DNA of 64,000 bases from Arthrobacter sp. TPD3018 (GTDB taxonomy: Bacteria; Pseudomonadota; Alphaproteobacteria; Sphingomonadales; Sphingomonadaceae), in the NCBI GenBank assembly GCA_003075315.1, contig QDFQ01000001.1, positions 558,001 to 622,000 on the forward strand. The letters run 5' to 3'. The notes under the pieces were generated by a model. The model had not been told where the DNA came from. It made no database searches and saw nothing but the letters and a program-made list of their open reading frames with translations. Positions within the stretch are counted from its first letter, which is position 1. The number at the start of each line of letters is the position of its first letter. This document shows positions 8,300 through 15,901 of this stretch, in pieces. The position numbers were made by a program, and so were the translations under genes.

Positions 8300-8812
8300 T
8301 TACGCCCATTGCGCGAGCCAGTCGGCGAGGCCCTGCGGGGAGAGCGAGCGGGCGTCGGCGAGTGCGGTTTCGCGGCCGGCGTTGACGACGCGGTTGGTCT
8401 TCGGGTCGACGATCAGCAGCGCGGGCACGCCGGCAAGCCGCCCCTTGATCCCGTAGCTTGCGGGGATATCGAGGTTCTTGTCGAAGCGGCCGATATCTAC
8501 CGTCACGACTTCATAATGTTTCGCCATGAAGCCGCGCATCGTGGGCAGCTCCATGACGCCGGCGAGCAGGCGGCAGTCGAGGCACCAATTGCCGCCCATG
8601 TCGATCAGCAGCTTCTTGTGGCCCTTTAGCGCCCGCGCCTTGGCGGCGGCGACCTGCGACTTGGCGTCGGCCGCGCCGTCATAGGGCAGGGGCAGCGGCT
8701 GCGGCAGCTGGTTGAGCGTCGCGATCGCGACGCGCGGCGCGGCGACGCGCGCATCGGCGACCGCCGGCAGGGTAGCGGCGAGCGCAAGGGCGAGCATGAG
8801 CGGGCGGGACAT
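8300..8812 (-). CDS. Periplasmic thioredoxin-fold protein
   Basis: The 170-residue product has a signal peptide (MSRPLMLALALAATLPAVADA) and a thioredoxin-like domain with active site GGNWCLDCRLL (CxxC, about residue 80). A downstream cis-proline is plausible in LAGVPALLIVDP. The WCLDC motif and FDKN/DIP segments are like those of small thioredoxin family proteins exported by sphingomonads. It probably reduces or isomerises disulphides in the periplasm; partner unknown. Start chosen at 8812 because GGAGG lies five bases upstream and gives a proper signal peptide; an in-frame 58-codon extension lacks protein-like character. Confidence 0.82.
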   Translation of the reverse strand: MSRPLMLALALAATLPAVADARVAAPRVAIATLNQLPQPLPLPYDGAADAKSQVAAAKARALKGHKKLLIDMGGNWCLDCRLLAGVMELPTMRGFMAKHYEVVTVDIGRFDKNLDIPASYGIKGRLAGVPALLIVDPKTNRVVNAGRETALADARSLSPQGLADWLAQWA

Positions 8813-9044
8813 CGACACCTCCGACAAGGGAAAGGCCGATTTCAGCCGCTGGCGTCGACCTTTGCAAGGTGGTGCGTGCTGCACCGGCGAAAAGCGCGGC
8901 TTTCTCGACCACGAGCGGCGCTGCCTTGTAGAATTGTTACAGTTGCGTGAAACGCATGCGTCGTTGCAAGCAACAATATTGCGCATTCGTGTAACGATCT
9001 ACATATCGCGGCAGCCGGCTATTCCGCCGGCACGGAGACCTTCC

Positions 9045-9131
9045 ATGCGCATGTTCGAAACCGCGGCCAGCTCGGTGCTGGCGATCGCGGCTCAGGCGCT
9101 GGTGGTCGGGGTGATCATTTCCGCCCTTTGA
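9045..9131 (+). CDS. Predicted 28-residue hydrophobic small protein
   Basis: ATG at 9045 is preceded by CGGAGA seven bases upstream, a good ribosome-binding site. The product starts MRMFETAASSVLAIAAQALV and ends VGVIISAL; from residue 8 it is a single hydrophobic segment with no charges. No homologue is recognised with certainty. A hairpin (GCCGGC-tattcc-GCCGGC, about 9014-9031) precedes the ribosome-binding site. It may be a small membrane protein; the alternative is a chance open frame. Confidence 0.45.
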   Translation: MRMFETAASSVLAIAAQALVVGVIISAL

Positions 9132-9195
9132 CCCATCGGCCCGCCCGCCCGCTTTCCGCCTGACGGCGTAGAGGGGGCGGCTAGGGCGACGGGGC

Positions 9196-9221
9196 GGAAC
9201 CGACGGCGCATCCCGAGCGTC
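9196..9221 (+). promoter_or_regulatory. Possible EcfG-type promoter (near-consensus)
   Basis: GGAAC (9196-9200), 17 bases, CGTC (9218-9221). The consensus for the alphaproteobacterial general stress sigma factor is GGAAC-N16/17-CGTT, so one base differs. It would start transcription at about the ATG of the 64-residue protein at 9231. Confidence 0.3.
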
Positions 9222-9230
9222 CCATCCGCC

Positions 9231-9425
9231 ATGTTCGTCGACTTTCGCGAGCCACCGCCACCGCCGCCGCCGTGGCGACCCAAGCCCCGTGACCCGCGGC
9301 CGCAGCTGACGCCGCGCCAGCAGAATGCGCTGGCGGCGATCATCGGCGTCAACGTGCTGTTGCTGTTGATCGCGCCGATCGGCGGCGCGACGGTGATCCA
9401 GGCGATCAGCGCGCTGTTTCGCTAG
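9231..9425 (+). CDS. Small proline-rich single-span membrane protein
   Basis: The 64-residue product begins MFVDFREPPPPPPP, then a basic stretch WRPKPRDPRPQLTPRQQ and one hydrophobic helix (about residues 33-56: ALAAIIGVNVLLLLIAPIGG). The topology suggests a cytoplasmic proline-rich arm and one inner membrane span. It resembles small conserved proteins of sphingomonads; function unknown. Its TAG stop overlaps that of the convergent TM2 gene in the palindrome CTAG (9422-9425). No clear ribosome-binding site precedes the ATG. Confidence 0.7.
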   Translation: MFVDFREPPPPPPPWRPKPRDPRPQLTPRQQNALAAIIGVNVLLLLIAPIGGATVIQAISALFR

Positions 9426-9880
9426 CGTTTGCGTTCGTAACGCGCGGCGAATTCGTCGTCGGACATGATCAAATAGCGGATCATGTCGATGAACGCCCAG
9501 GGCGCGGTGACGAACAGGCCGATGACGGTGATGCTGAGAACCAGCATCACGATCCCCGATCCGGTCCGCCCCGTGTAGAAGCGATGGATGCCGAGCGTGC
9601 CGAGCAGGAAGGCGAGGATTGCGGCGACATATTTGTTGCGATCGTTCACCGGCGCGCGGGGCGGCGGGGGTGCCAGGACGTGGCGGGTGCCCGCTTCGGC
9701 GGGCATCGGGAAGACGCTGAGCGCGCGGTCGCCCTCCGCTTCGAAATCGACCTTCACGCCGATCTTGGGCTCGCCGCGCTGCGCCCAGTCTTCGGGGGTG
9801 AAGCGATAGCGCTTGCCGTCATCGCCCGCGACCAGCCCCTCGCCGCTCCGCGTATCCACACCCAACACCTGTCCGCGCAT
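9422..9880 (-). CDS. TM2-domain membrane protein
   Basis: The 152-residue product has an N-terminal soluble part (about residues 1-75; RGQVLGVDTRSGEGLVAGDD, resembling a small OB-like or cold-shock-like beta domain) and a C-terminal TM2 domain: KYVAAILAFLLGTLGIHRFY, then GIVMLVLSITVIGLFVTAPW and FIDMIRYLIMSDDEF. The GIHRFYTGR turn is the TM2 hallmark. Start at 9880 because GGGGAG lies five bases upstream; a GTG two codons earlier is less likely. Role of TM2 proteins in bacteria is largely unknown. Confidence 0.85.
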   Translation of the reverse strand: MRGQVLGVDTRSGEGLVAGDDGKRYRFTPEDWAQRGEPKIGVKVDFEAEGDRALSVFPMPAEAGTRHVLAPPPPRAPVNDRNKYVAAILAFLLGTLGIHRFYTGRTGSGIVMLVLSITVIGLFVTAPWAFIDMIRYLIMSDDEFAARYERKR

Positions 9881-9939
9881 GCCCACTCCCCGGCTCGTTC
9901 AAGGTGTATTGTGGCGATCAGGCGGCGGCGCGCAAGAGG

Positions 9940-10242
9940 CTACTCGGCGGCGAGGCGTTCGGTCAGGCGGGCGAGCGTGGTGAGCGCGCCGACATGCGCG
10001 GCAAAGGCCTTGCGTCCGGCGCGCGTGGCCGCGGCCCAGGTGCGCGAGCGGCCATCGCTGCTCGCCTTGCGCAAGCTGACGTAGCCCGCGTCGACCAGCG
10101 CCGACAGATGTTTCGACAGCACCGAATCGCTGACCTGCGTCGTGGTGCGGAGCAGGGCGAATTCGGCGTCCTGCACCTCCGTCAGCACCGCCATGATCTG
10201 AAGACGGGCGGGCGGGTGGATGACCGGATCGAAGCCGCTCAT
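9940..10242 (-). CDS. Winged-helix transcriptional regulator (HTH_34/MarR-ArsR-like)
   Basis: The 100-residue DNA-binding protein starts MSGFDPVIHPPARLQIMAVL and has a recognition helix region TTTQVSDSVLSKHLSALVDA followed by a wing, GYVSLRKASSDGRSRTW. It has no sensor domain and no cysteine or histidine cluster for metals. Its start codon overlaps the stop of the upstream membrane protein gene by four bases (ATGA), so the pair is one translationally coupled unit. Two 17-base palindromes upstream of the pair (10700-10716 and 10730-10746) are good candidate operators for autoregulation. Confidence 0.85.
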   Translation of the reverse strand: MSGFDPVIHPPARLQIMAVLTEVQDAEFALLRTTTQVSDSVLSKHLSALVDAGYVSLRKASSDGRSRTWAAATRAGRKAFAAHVGALTTLARLTERLAAE

Positions 10243-10691
10243 GCGAGGCTGCCGAGCAATTCGCGGCGGAAGACGCGGCACCACCAGACGCTGCCGCCAT
10301 AGGCGATCGCGGACGCGACGAGCGCGAGGGCGAGCGGCGCCCAGCGGATGCCGTGGTCGATCATCAACCAGAAGCCGAGCATGTGCAGCGGCAAGATGAC
10401 ACCGAGCATCGCGAAGGTGATCCAGCGCGTTTTGCCGGCGCGATAGCCGTTGATGAACATGCCCATGCGCCGCCGGTCCCAGCGGATGATCGCGATCAGC
10501 GCGACGAAGATGCCGATCAACACCACGAACCGCGAGATGCCGGGTGCCATCGGGCTGGCAACCAGGGCGCCGATCAGCGCGGCAAAGGCGGCATGGCGGA
10601 TCGGCGGCACGCCCGACGCGGCGGCGAGGCGCAGGCGCGACTGTTCGATGAAGGCCAGCGCCTCTGCGGCGTTCGCGCTGTTATGGTCCAT
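10239..10691 (-). CDS. Multi-span membrane protein paired with winged-helix regulator
   Basis: The 150-residue product has a 40-residue soluble N-terminus and four hydrophobic helices in two pairs: about residues 40-55 and 60-78 (FAALIGALVASPMAPG, ISRFVVLIGIFVALIAII), and after the basic linker RWDRRRMG another two (ITFAMLGVILPLHMLGFWLM, APLALALVASAIAYGGSVWW). No known transport motif is seen. The start at 10691 is chosen because the preceding in-frame codons lie in the palindromic promoter region. It is the first gene of the two-gene unit; this layout of a small membrane protein with a small HTH regulator is seen in Actinobacteria and Alphaproteobacteria, but its function is unknown. Confidence 0.7.
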   Translation of the reverse strand: MDHNSANAAEALAFIEQSRLRLAAASGVPPIRHAAFAALIGALVASPMAPGISRFVVLIGIFVALIAIIRWDRRRMGMFINGYRAGKTRWITFAMLGVILPLHMLGFWLMIDHGIRWAPLALALVASAIAYGGSVWWCRVFRRELLGSLA

Positions 10692-10699
10692 GACGTTCC

Positions 10700-10746
10700 C
10701 TTTCCAAGTTGGAAAGAGAGTGGCTGAGACTTTCCGATTCGGCAAG
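10700..10746. promoter_or_regulatory. Two palindromic operator candidates upstream of the regulator pair
   Basis: The first palindrome, CTTTCCAA-g-TTGGAAAG (10700-10716), is perfect. The second, CTTTCCGA-t-TCGGCAAG (10730-10746), has one mismatch. A half site TTGGAAAG lies at 10762-10769. Centres are 30 and 23 bases apart. The first site begins nine bases before the ATG of the membrane protein gene. Binding by the co-transcribed winged-helix protein is inferred. Confidence 0.6.
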
Positions 10747-10821
10747 TGGTAATTTTCTGGATTGGAAAGTGGTGTGGAGGTGTGCAGCTGGCGGGGGCTG
10801 AGTACGGCCATTGCCTCTATC

Positions 10822-10906
10822 CGTCATCCCGGCCGTAAGCCGGGATTCCGCTTCTTTCTGCTGCTGCGGGGGAGAAGCGGGACCCCGGATCAAGTCCGGG
10901 GTGACG
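10822..10906. repeat. Dispersed palindromic repeat, type A (short form)
   Basis: Arms CGTCATCCCGGCCGTAAGCC and GGATCAAGTCCGGGGTGACG with the central GAGAAGCGGGACC shared by short type A copies. It lies upstream of the regulator pair and downstream of dnaJ. Confidence 0.82.
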
Positions 10907-10972
10907 GGATGGGGGAAGGCGATCGGCGGGGCGGGCGGATGGAGCCTGCGCCCCGCCGCCACCCATTCCGGC

Positions 10973-12097
10973 TTATTCCCCGGCGAACACGCTCTTCAGC
11001 TTGGCGAAGAAGCCCTGGCTTTCAGGGCATTCGTCGCCCGTTTCCGTTTCGCGGAACAGTTCGAGCAGTTCGCGCTGGCGGGTCGAGAGCTTGGTCGGGG
11101 TTTCGACTTCGATCTGGATGACGAGGTCGCCCTGGCCGCGGCCCTGCAGCACGGGCATGCCGGCGCCGCGCTGGCGCAGTTGCTTGCCCGACTGGATGCC
11201 GGCGGGAATCTTGATGTCGTGGCGGGTGCCGTCGAGGCCGGGGATCGACAAGGTGCCGCCCAGTGCCGCGGTGGTGAAGCTGATCGGCGCGCGGGCGAAC
11301 AGCGTCGTGCCTTCGCGTTCGAAGATCGGATGGCGCGCGACATGGAGGAAGATGTAGAGGTCGCCTGGAGGCGCGCCGCGCGGACCGGCCTCGCCTTCGC
11401 CGCTCAGGCGGATACGCGTGCCTTCGTCGACGCCGGGGGGGACGTTGACGCTGAGCGTCTTGGTCTTTTCGATCCGGCCGTCACCACGGCAATCGGGGCA
11501 GGGATCGGCGATGATCTCGCCCGAACCCTGGCAGACCGGACAGGCGCGTTCGACGACGAAGAAGCCCTGCTGCGCGCGCACCTTGCCATGGCCGTTGCAA
11601 TGGCGGCAGGTGGAGGCGTGCGTGCCGGGCTTGGCGCCCGAGCCGTGGCAGGTGTCGCATTGCGCCGAGACGTCGACGGTGATCTCGGTCGCCTTGCCAT
11701 GGTAGGCCTCTTCGAGGGTCACTTCCATGTCGTAGCGCAGGTCGGCACCGCGACGCTGCTGCTGACGCCCGCCGCCGCGGCCGCCGTTCATGAATTCGCC
11801 GAAGACGGATTCGAAGATGTCGGAGAAGCCGCCGAAATCCTGCGCACCGCCGCCGCCACCGCCGCCGTTCTGGAAGGCGGCATGGCCGAAGCGATCATAG
11901 GCCGCGCGCTTCTGCGGGTCCTTCAGGACGTCATAGGCTTCGCTGATCGCCTTGAAGCGCGCTTCGCTGTCCTTGCACCCGGCATTCTTGTCCGGATGGT
12001 ATTTCATCGCGAGCTTGCGGTACGACGATTTGATCGTCGCGCCGTCGGCATTCCGCTCGCATTCGAGCAGCTCGTAATAGTCGACTGTGGTGCTCAT
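10973..12097 (-). CDS. dnaJ: Chaperone protein DnaJ
   Basis: Hsp40 co-chaperone that delivers substrates to DnaK and stimulates its ATPase. The 374-residue product has a J domain (residues 4-70) with the HPD motif in YHPDKN, a glycine-rich stretch with GGGGGGG near residue 90, the cysteine-rich zinc domain with [24 protein letters not shown] and CPDCRGDG (about 145-215), and two C-terminal beta domains. The length is normal. It lies downstream of dnaK on the same strand, separated by 245 bases that hold a palindromic repeat and a strong hairpin. Confidence 0.97.
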   Translation of the reverse strand: MSTTVDYYELLECERNADGATIKSSYRKLAMKYHPDKNAGCKDSEARFKAISEAYDVLKDPQKRAAYDRFGHAAFQNGGGGGGGAQDFGGFSDIFESVFGEFMNGGRGGGRQQQRRGADLRYDMEVTLEEAYHGKATEITVDVSAQCDTCHGSGAKPGTHASTCRHCNGHGKVRAQQGFFVVERACPVCQGSGEIIADPCPDCRGDGRIEKTKTLSVNVPPGVDEGTRIRLSGEGEAGPRGAPPGDLYIFLHVARHPIFEREGTTLFARAPISFTTAALGGTLSIPGLDGTRHDIKIPAGIQSGKQLRQRGAGMPVLQGRGQGDLVIQIEVETPTKLSTRQRELLELFRETETGDECPESQGFFAKLKSVFAGE

Positions 12098-12141
12098 GCC
12101 CGTCCTCTAGCGCGAGACGATCGGACGGCCATACCAGTATT

Positions 12142-12227
12142 CCGTTCACGCTGAGCCTGTCGAAGCGCGGCTCTCCGCGAGCGCCTCGCTTGGGGCACAC
12201 GCCCTTCGACAGGCTCAGGGCGAACGG
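12142..12227. repeat. Dispersed inverted repeat, type G
   Basis: Arms CCGTTCACGCTGAGCCTGTC and CGACAGGCTCAGGGCGAACGG-like complement, a repeat with CTTCGACAGGCTCAG core that is common in sphingomonad intergenic regions. This is the only copy in the window; it lies between dnaK and dnaJ. Confidence 0.7.
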
Positions 12228-12271
12228 GTTGGGGGTAGGCTGCCGTCATATCACCCCACATTCCACCCCGT

Positions 12272-12333
12272 TGTCCCCCTGCCGGAAAGTCACAAAAGTC
12301 ACGCCGAAGCATGTGTTGTGCGGCAGGGGGACA
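12272..12333 (-). terminator. Hairpin after dnaK (possible attenuating terminator)
   Basis: A perfect 13-base inverted repeat, TGTCCCCCTGCCG (12272-12284) with CGGCAGGGGGACA (12321-12333), extends outward to CCACCC/GGGTGG. It begins ten bases past the dnaK stop. There is no T tract after the outer arm in the dnaK direction. It could lower transcription of dnaJ relative to dnaK or protect the dnaK 3' end. Confidence 0.45.
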
Positions 12334-12342
12334 GGGTGGCTT

Positions 12343-14247
<1,905 letters not shown>

Positions 14248-14343
14248 GTGTGCTTGCTGAGCCCCTCACGAACAAAAAAATACAAACGAGAAGGGAACCT
14301 TTTGCCCCGTTGCGGCGACGAAAGGTGCCCGTTGATGGGCGCG

Positions 14344-14371
14344 ATATAGGTGGGGTTGCGCTTGCCGCAAG
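14344..14371 (-). promoter_or_regulatory. RpoH (sigma32) heat-shock promoter of dnaK
   Basis: Reading the minus strand, CTTG (14371-14368), a 17-base spacer and CCTATAT (14350-14344) match the alphaproteobacterial RpoH consensus CTTG-N17/18-CYTAT-T. The start site would fall roughly 90 bases upstream of the dnaK ATG. It faces away from the EcfG-type promoter at 14387-14412. Confidence 0.8.
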
Positions 14372-14386
14372 ACGGGGCGGGCCATA

Positions 14387-14412
14387 GGAACTACGCGCGA
14401 AACGATCCCGTT
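14387..14412 (+). promoter_or_regulatory. EcfG general-stress promoter upstream of the copper chaperone gene
   Basis: GGAAC (14387-14391), 17 bases, CGTT (14409-14412) exactly match the alphaproteobacterial EcfG consensus GGAAC-N16/17-CGTT. Transcription would begin about 14418, followed by GGGAAC-type leader and the ATG at 14430. Confidence 0.7.
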
Positions 14413-14429
14413 TCGGGAAGGGAACAGGC

Positions 14430-14891
14430 ATGCGGCTGGGTACGGCGGTCAAGGCAATGGCGCTGGCGGGCGCGATGGCGGCGGGTCTGGGGGGCTGTAG
14501 CGGTCCCGATCGCGTAACCGCGGACGATGCCTGGATCCGCCTGCCCGCCGCGCCGGGGCGACCGGGGGCGGCCTATTTCACGCTGCACGGCGGGCGGAGC
14601 GATGCGACGCTGATCGACGTCAGCGCCGATGTCGCGGTCCGCGCGGAGATGCATGAGAGCATGGGCGGCGCGGGCGGCATGGCGGGGATGAAGCCGCTGG
14701 CGAGCGTAGCGGTGCCGGCAGGCGCCAAGGTGGTGTTCGCGCCGGGGGGCAAGCATGTGATGCTGTTCGACATCAACCCGCGGGCGAAGCCGGGCAAGAT
14801 CTTCAACCTGACGCTCAATTTCGCCAATGGCGGGCGGATGTACGTGCCCGCGACGGTGGTGGGGCCTGCCGATCCGGCGCCGGATTTTTAA
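14430..14891 (+). CDS. PCu(A)C-type copper chaperone, lipoprotein
   Basis: The 153-residue product has a lipoprotein signal (MRLGTAVKAMALAGAMAAGL, lipobox LGGC with the lipidated Cys near residue 23) and a PCu(A)C/DUF461 domain. Cu(I) ligands are in the family pattern H-M...M...H-x-M: AEMHESMGGAGGMAGM (about residues 72-87) and GGKHVMLFDI (about 110). Such chaperones deliver copper to the CuA or CuB site of cytochrome c oxidases. No SCO or oxidase genes are adjacent. The exact EcfG promoter upstream suggests induction in the general stress response. Confidence 0.88.
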   Translation: MRLGTAVKAMALAGAMAAGLGGCSGPDRVTADDAWIRLPAAPGRPGAAYFTLHGGRSDATLIDVSADVAVRAEMHESMGGAGGMAGMKPLASVAVPAGAKVVFAPGGKHVMLFDINPRAKPGKIFNLTLNFANGGRMYVPATVVGPADPAPDF

Positions 14892-14909
14892 GGGCGGGGG
14901 CTACCTACT

Positions 14910-15126
14910 CGTCACCCCGGATATGATTCGGGGTCCCGCTAGGGTTTGATCTATTGCCGTTGACCGAGGCGTCATCCTTGCGCAGGCTGGGATCTCCCGG
15001 CGATAGCGCGTGACAGGAGCCGCAGGAGGCCCCAGCCTTCGCTGGGGCGACGGTTCTATGGAGATGGATCAGGCTTCAATTCCCAGCGGCGAAAGAAGCG
15101 GGATTCCGGCTCAAGGCCGGGGTGAC
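14910..15126. repeat. Type A repeat interrupted by a type C repeat (nested)
   Basis: The outer arms are CGTCACCCCGGATATGATTC (14910) and GGCTCAAGGCCGGGGTGACG (ending 15126), with the GGTCCCGCT and AGAAGCGGGATTCC segments of a short type A copy. A complete type C element (14970-15052) lies between them. The arrangement suggests that one repeat inserted into the other. Confidence 0.75.
14970..15052. repeat. Type C repeat nested in a type A copy
   Basis: Arms CGTCATCCTTGCGCAGGCTG and CAGCCTTCGCTGGGGCGACG with an internal GGAGCCGCAGGAGGC block, the same as the copy at 8192-8274. Confidence 0.8.
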
Positions 15127-15134
15127 GGGGGGGC

Positions 15135-15824
15135 TCAGATCAGCCCCTGCGCCTTCAGGCTGACGTGGCCGTTCAGCCCCATGATGATGTGATCGTGGAC
15201 GACGATCCCCATCGGCGCGCCGGCGTCGGCGATGGCGCGGGTGATCTGCACGTCTGCACGGCTGGGGGAGGGGTCGCCCGAGGGGTGATTGTGGACGAGG
15301 ATGATTGCCGCCGACCCCAGGTCCATCGCGCGGCGGATCACTTCGCGGACGTGGACGGCGGCCTGGTCGATCGATCCTTCGCTCATCACCTCGTCGCGGA
15401 TCAGCATGTTGCGGGTGTTGAGGTGCAGGACGCGGAAGCGTTCGATGACGTGGTGCGCCATGTCGGCGCGCAGATAATCGAGCAGGGCCTGCCAATTGCC
15501 GAGCACGGGGCGCTCGGCGACCTCCGCCTTCAGCAGCCGGATCGCGATGGCATGCGCGATCTTGATCGCCGCCGCGGCGCTGTCGCCGACGCCGGGCACA
15601 CGAGCCAGCGCCTCCGGGTCGGCAGTCAGCAGCCCGCCGATGCCGCCGAATTCGCGTAACAAGGCCTTGGCGATCGGCTTGGTGTCGATGCGCGGCAGCG
15701 CGAGCGTGAGCAGATATTCGATCAGCTCATGGTCGAGCAAGGCGTCGCCACCCCCGGCGAGCAACCGCCCGCGCAGGCGCTTGCGGTGACCGGCGGCATC
15801 GTCAGGTGGCGGGGCGGGGGCCAT
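15135..15824 (-). CDS. radC: RadC/YicR family JAMM-fold protein
   Basis: The 229-residue protein has an N-terminal helix-hairpin-helix-like region (about 60-85, PGVGDSAAAAIKIAHA) and a C-terminal MPN+/JAMM domain with the metal signature HNHPSGDPSPSRAD (about residues 176-189). The historical link to recombination repair has not held up in E. coli, so the true role is uncertain. It is divergent from ydbH. No Shine-Dalgarno is present; a promoter with its -10 eight bases before the ATG predicts a leaderless message. Confidence 0.93.
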   Translation of the reverse strand: MAPAPPPDDAAGHRKRLRGRLLAGGGDALLDHELIEYLLTLALPRIDTKPIAKALLREFGGIGGLLTADPEALARVPGVGDSAAAAIKIAHAIAIRLLKAEVAERPVLGNWQALLDYLRADMAHHVIERFRVLHLNTRNMLIRDEVMSEGSIDQAAVHVREVIRRAMDLGSAAIILVHNHPSGDPSPSRADVQITRAIADAGAPMGIVVHDHIIMGLNGHVSLKAQGLI

Positions 15825-15832
15825 GGCCTGCG

Positions 15833-15861
15833 ATCCTATGACGCGGCCGGAGCGGGTGCAA
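15833..15861 (-). promoter_or_regulatory. radC promoter, predicted leaderless
   Basis: On the minus strand TTGCAC (15861-15856), a 17-base spacer and TAGGAT (15838-15833) precede the radC ATG (15824) by eight bases. The start site would coincide with the initiation codon or precede it by one or two bases. Confidence 0.55.
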
Positions 15862-15864
15862 CGA

Positions 15865-15894
15865 TTGCGCCCGCGCTTTCCCCAAGCCTATGTA
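15865..15894 (+). promoter_or_regulatory. ydbH promoter, predicted leaderless
   Basis: TTGCGC (15865-15870), an 18-base spacer and TATGTA (15889-15894). The predicted start is at about 15902, the A of the in-frame ATG chosen for ydbH. The -35 boxes of this and the radC promoter are three bases apart. Confidence 0.5.
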
Positions 15895-15901
15895 CGCGGT
15901 G

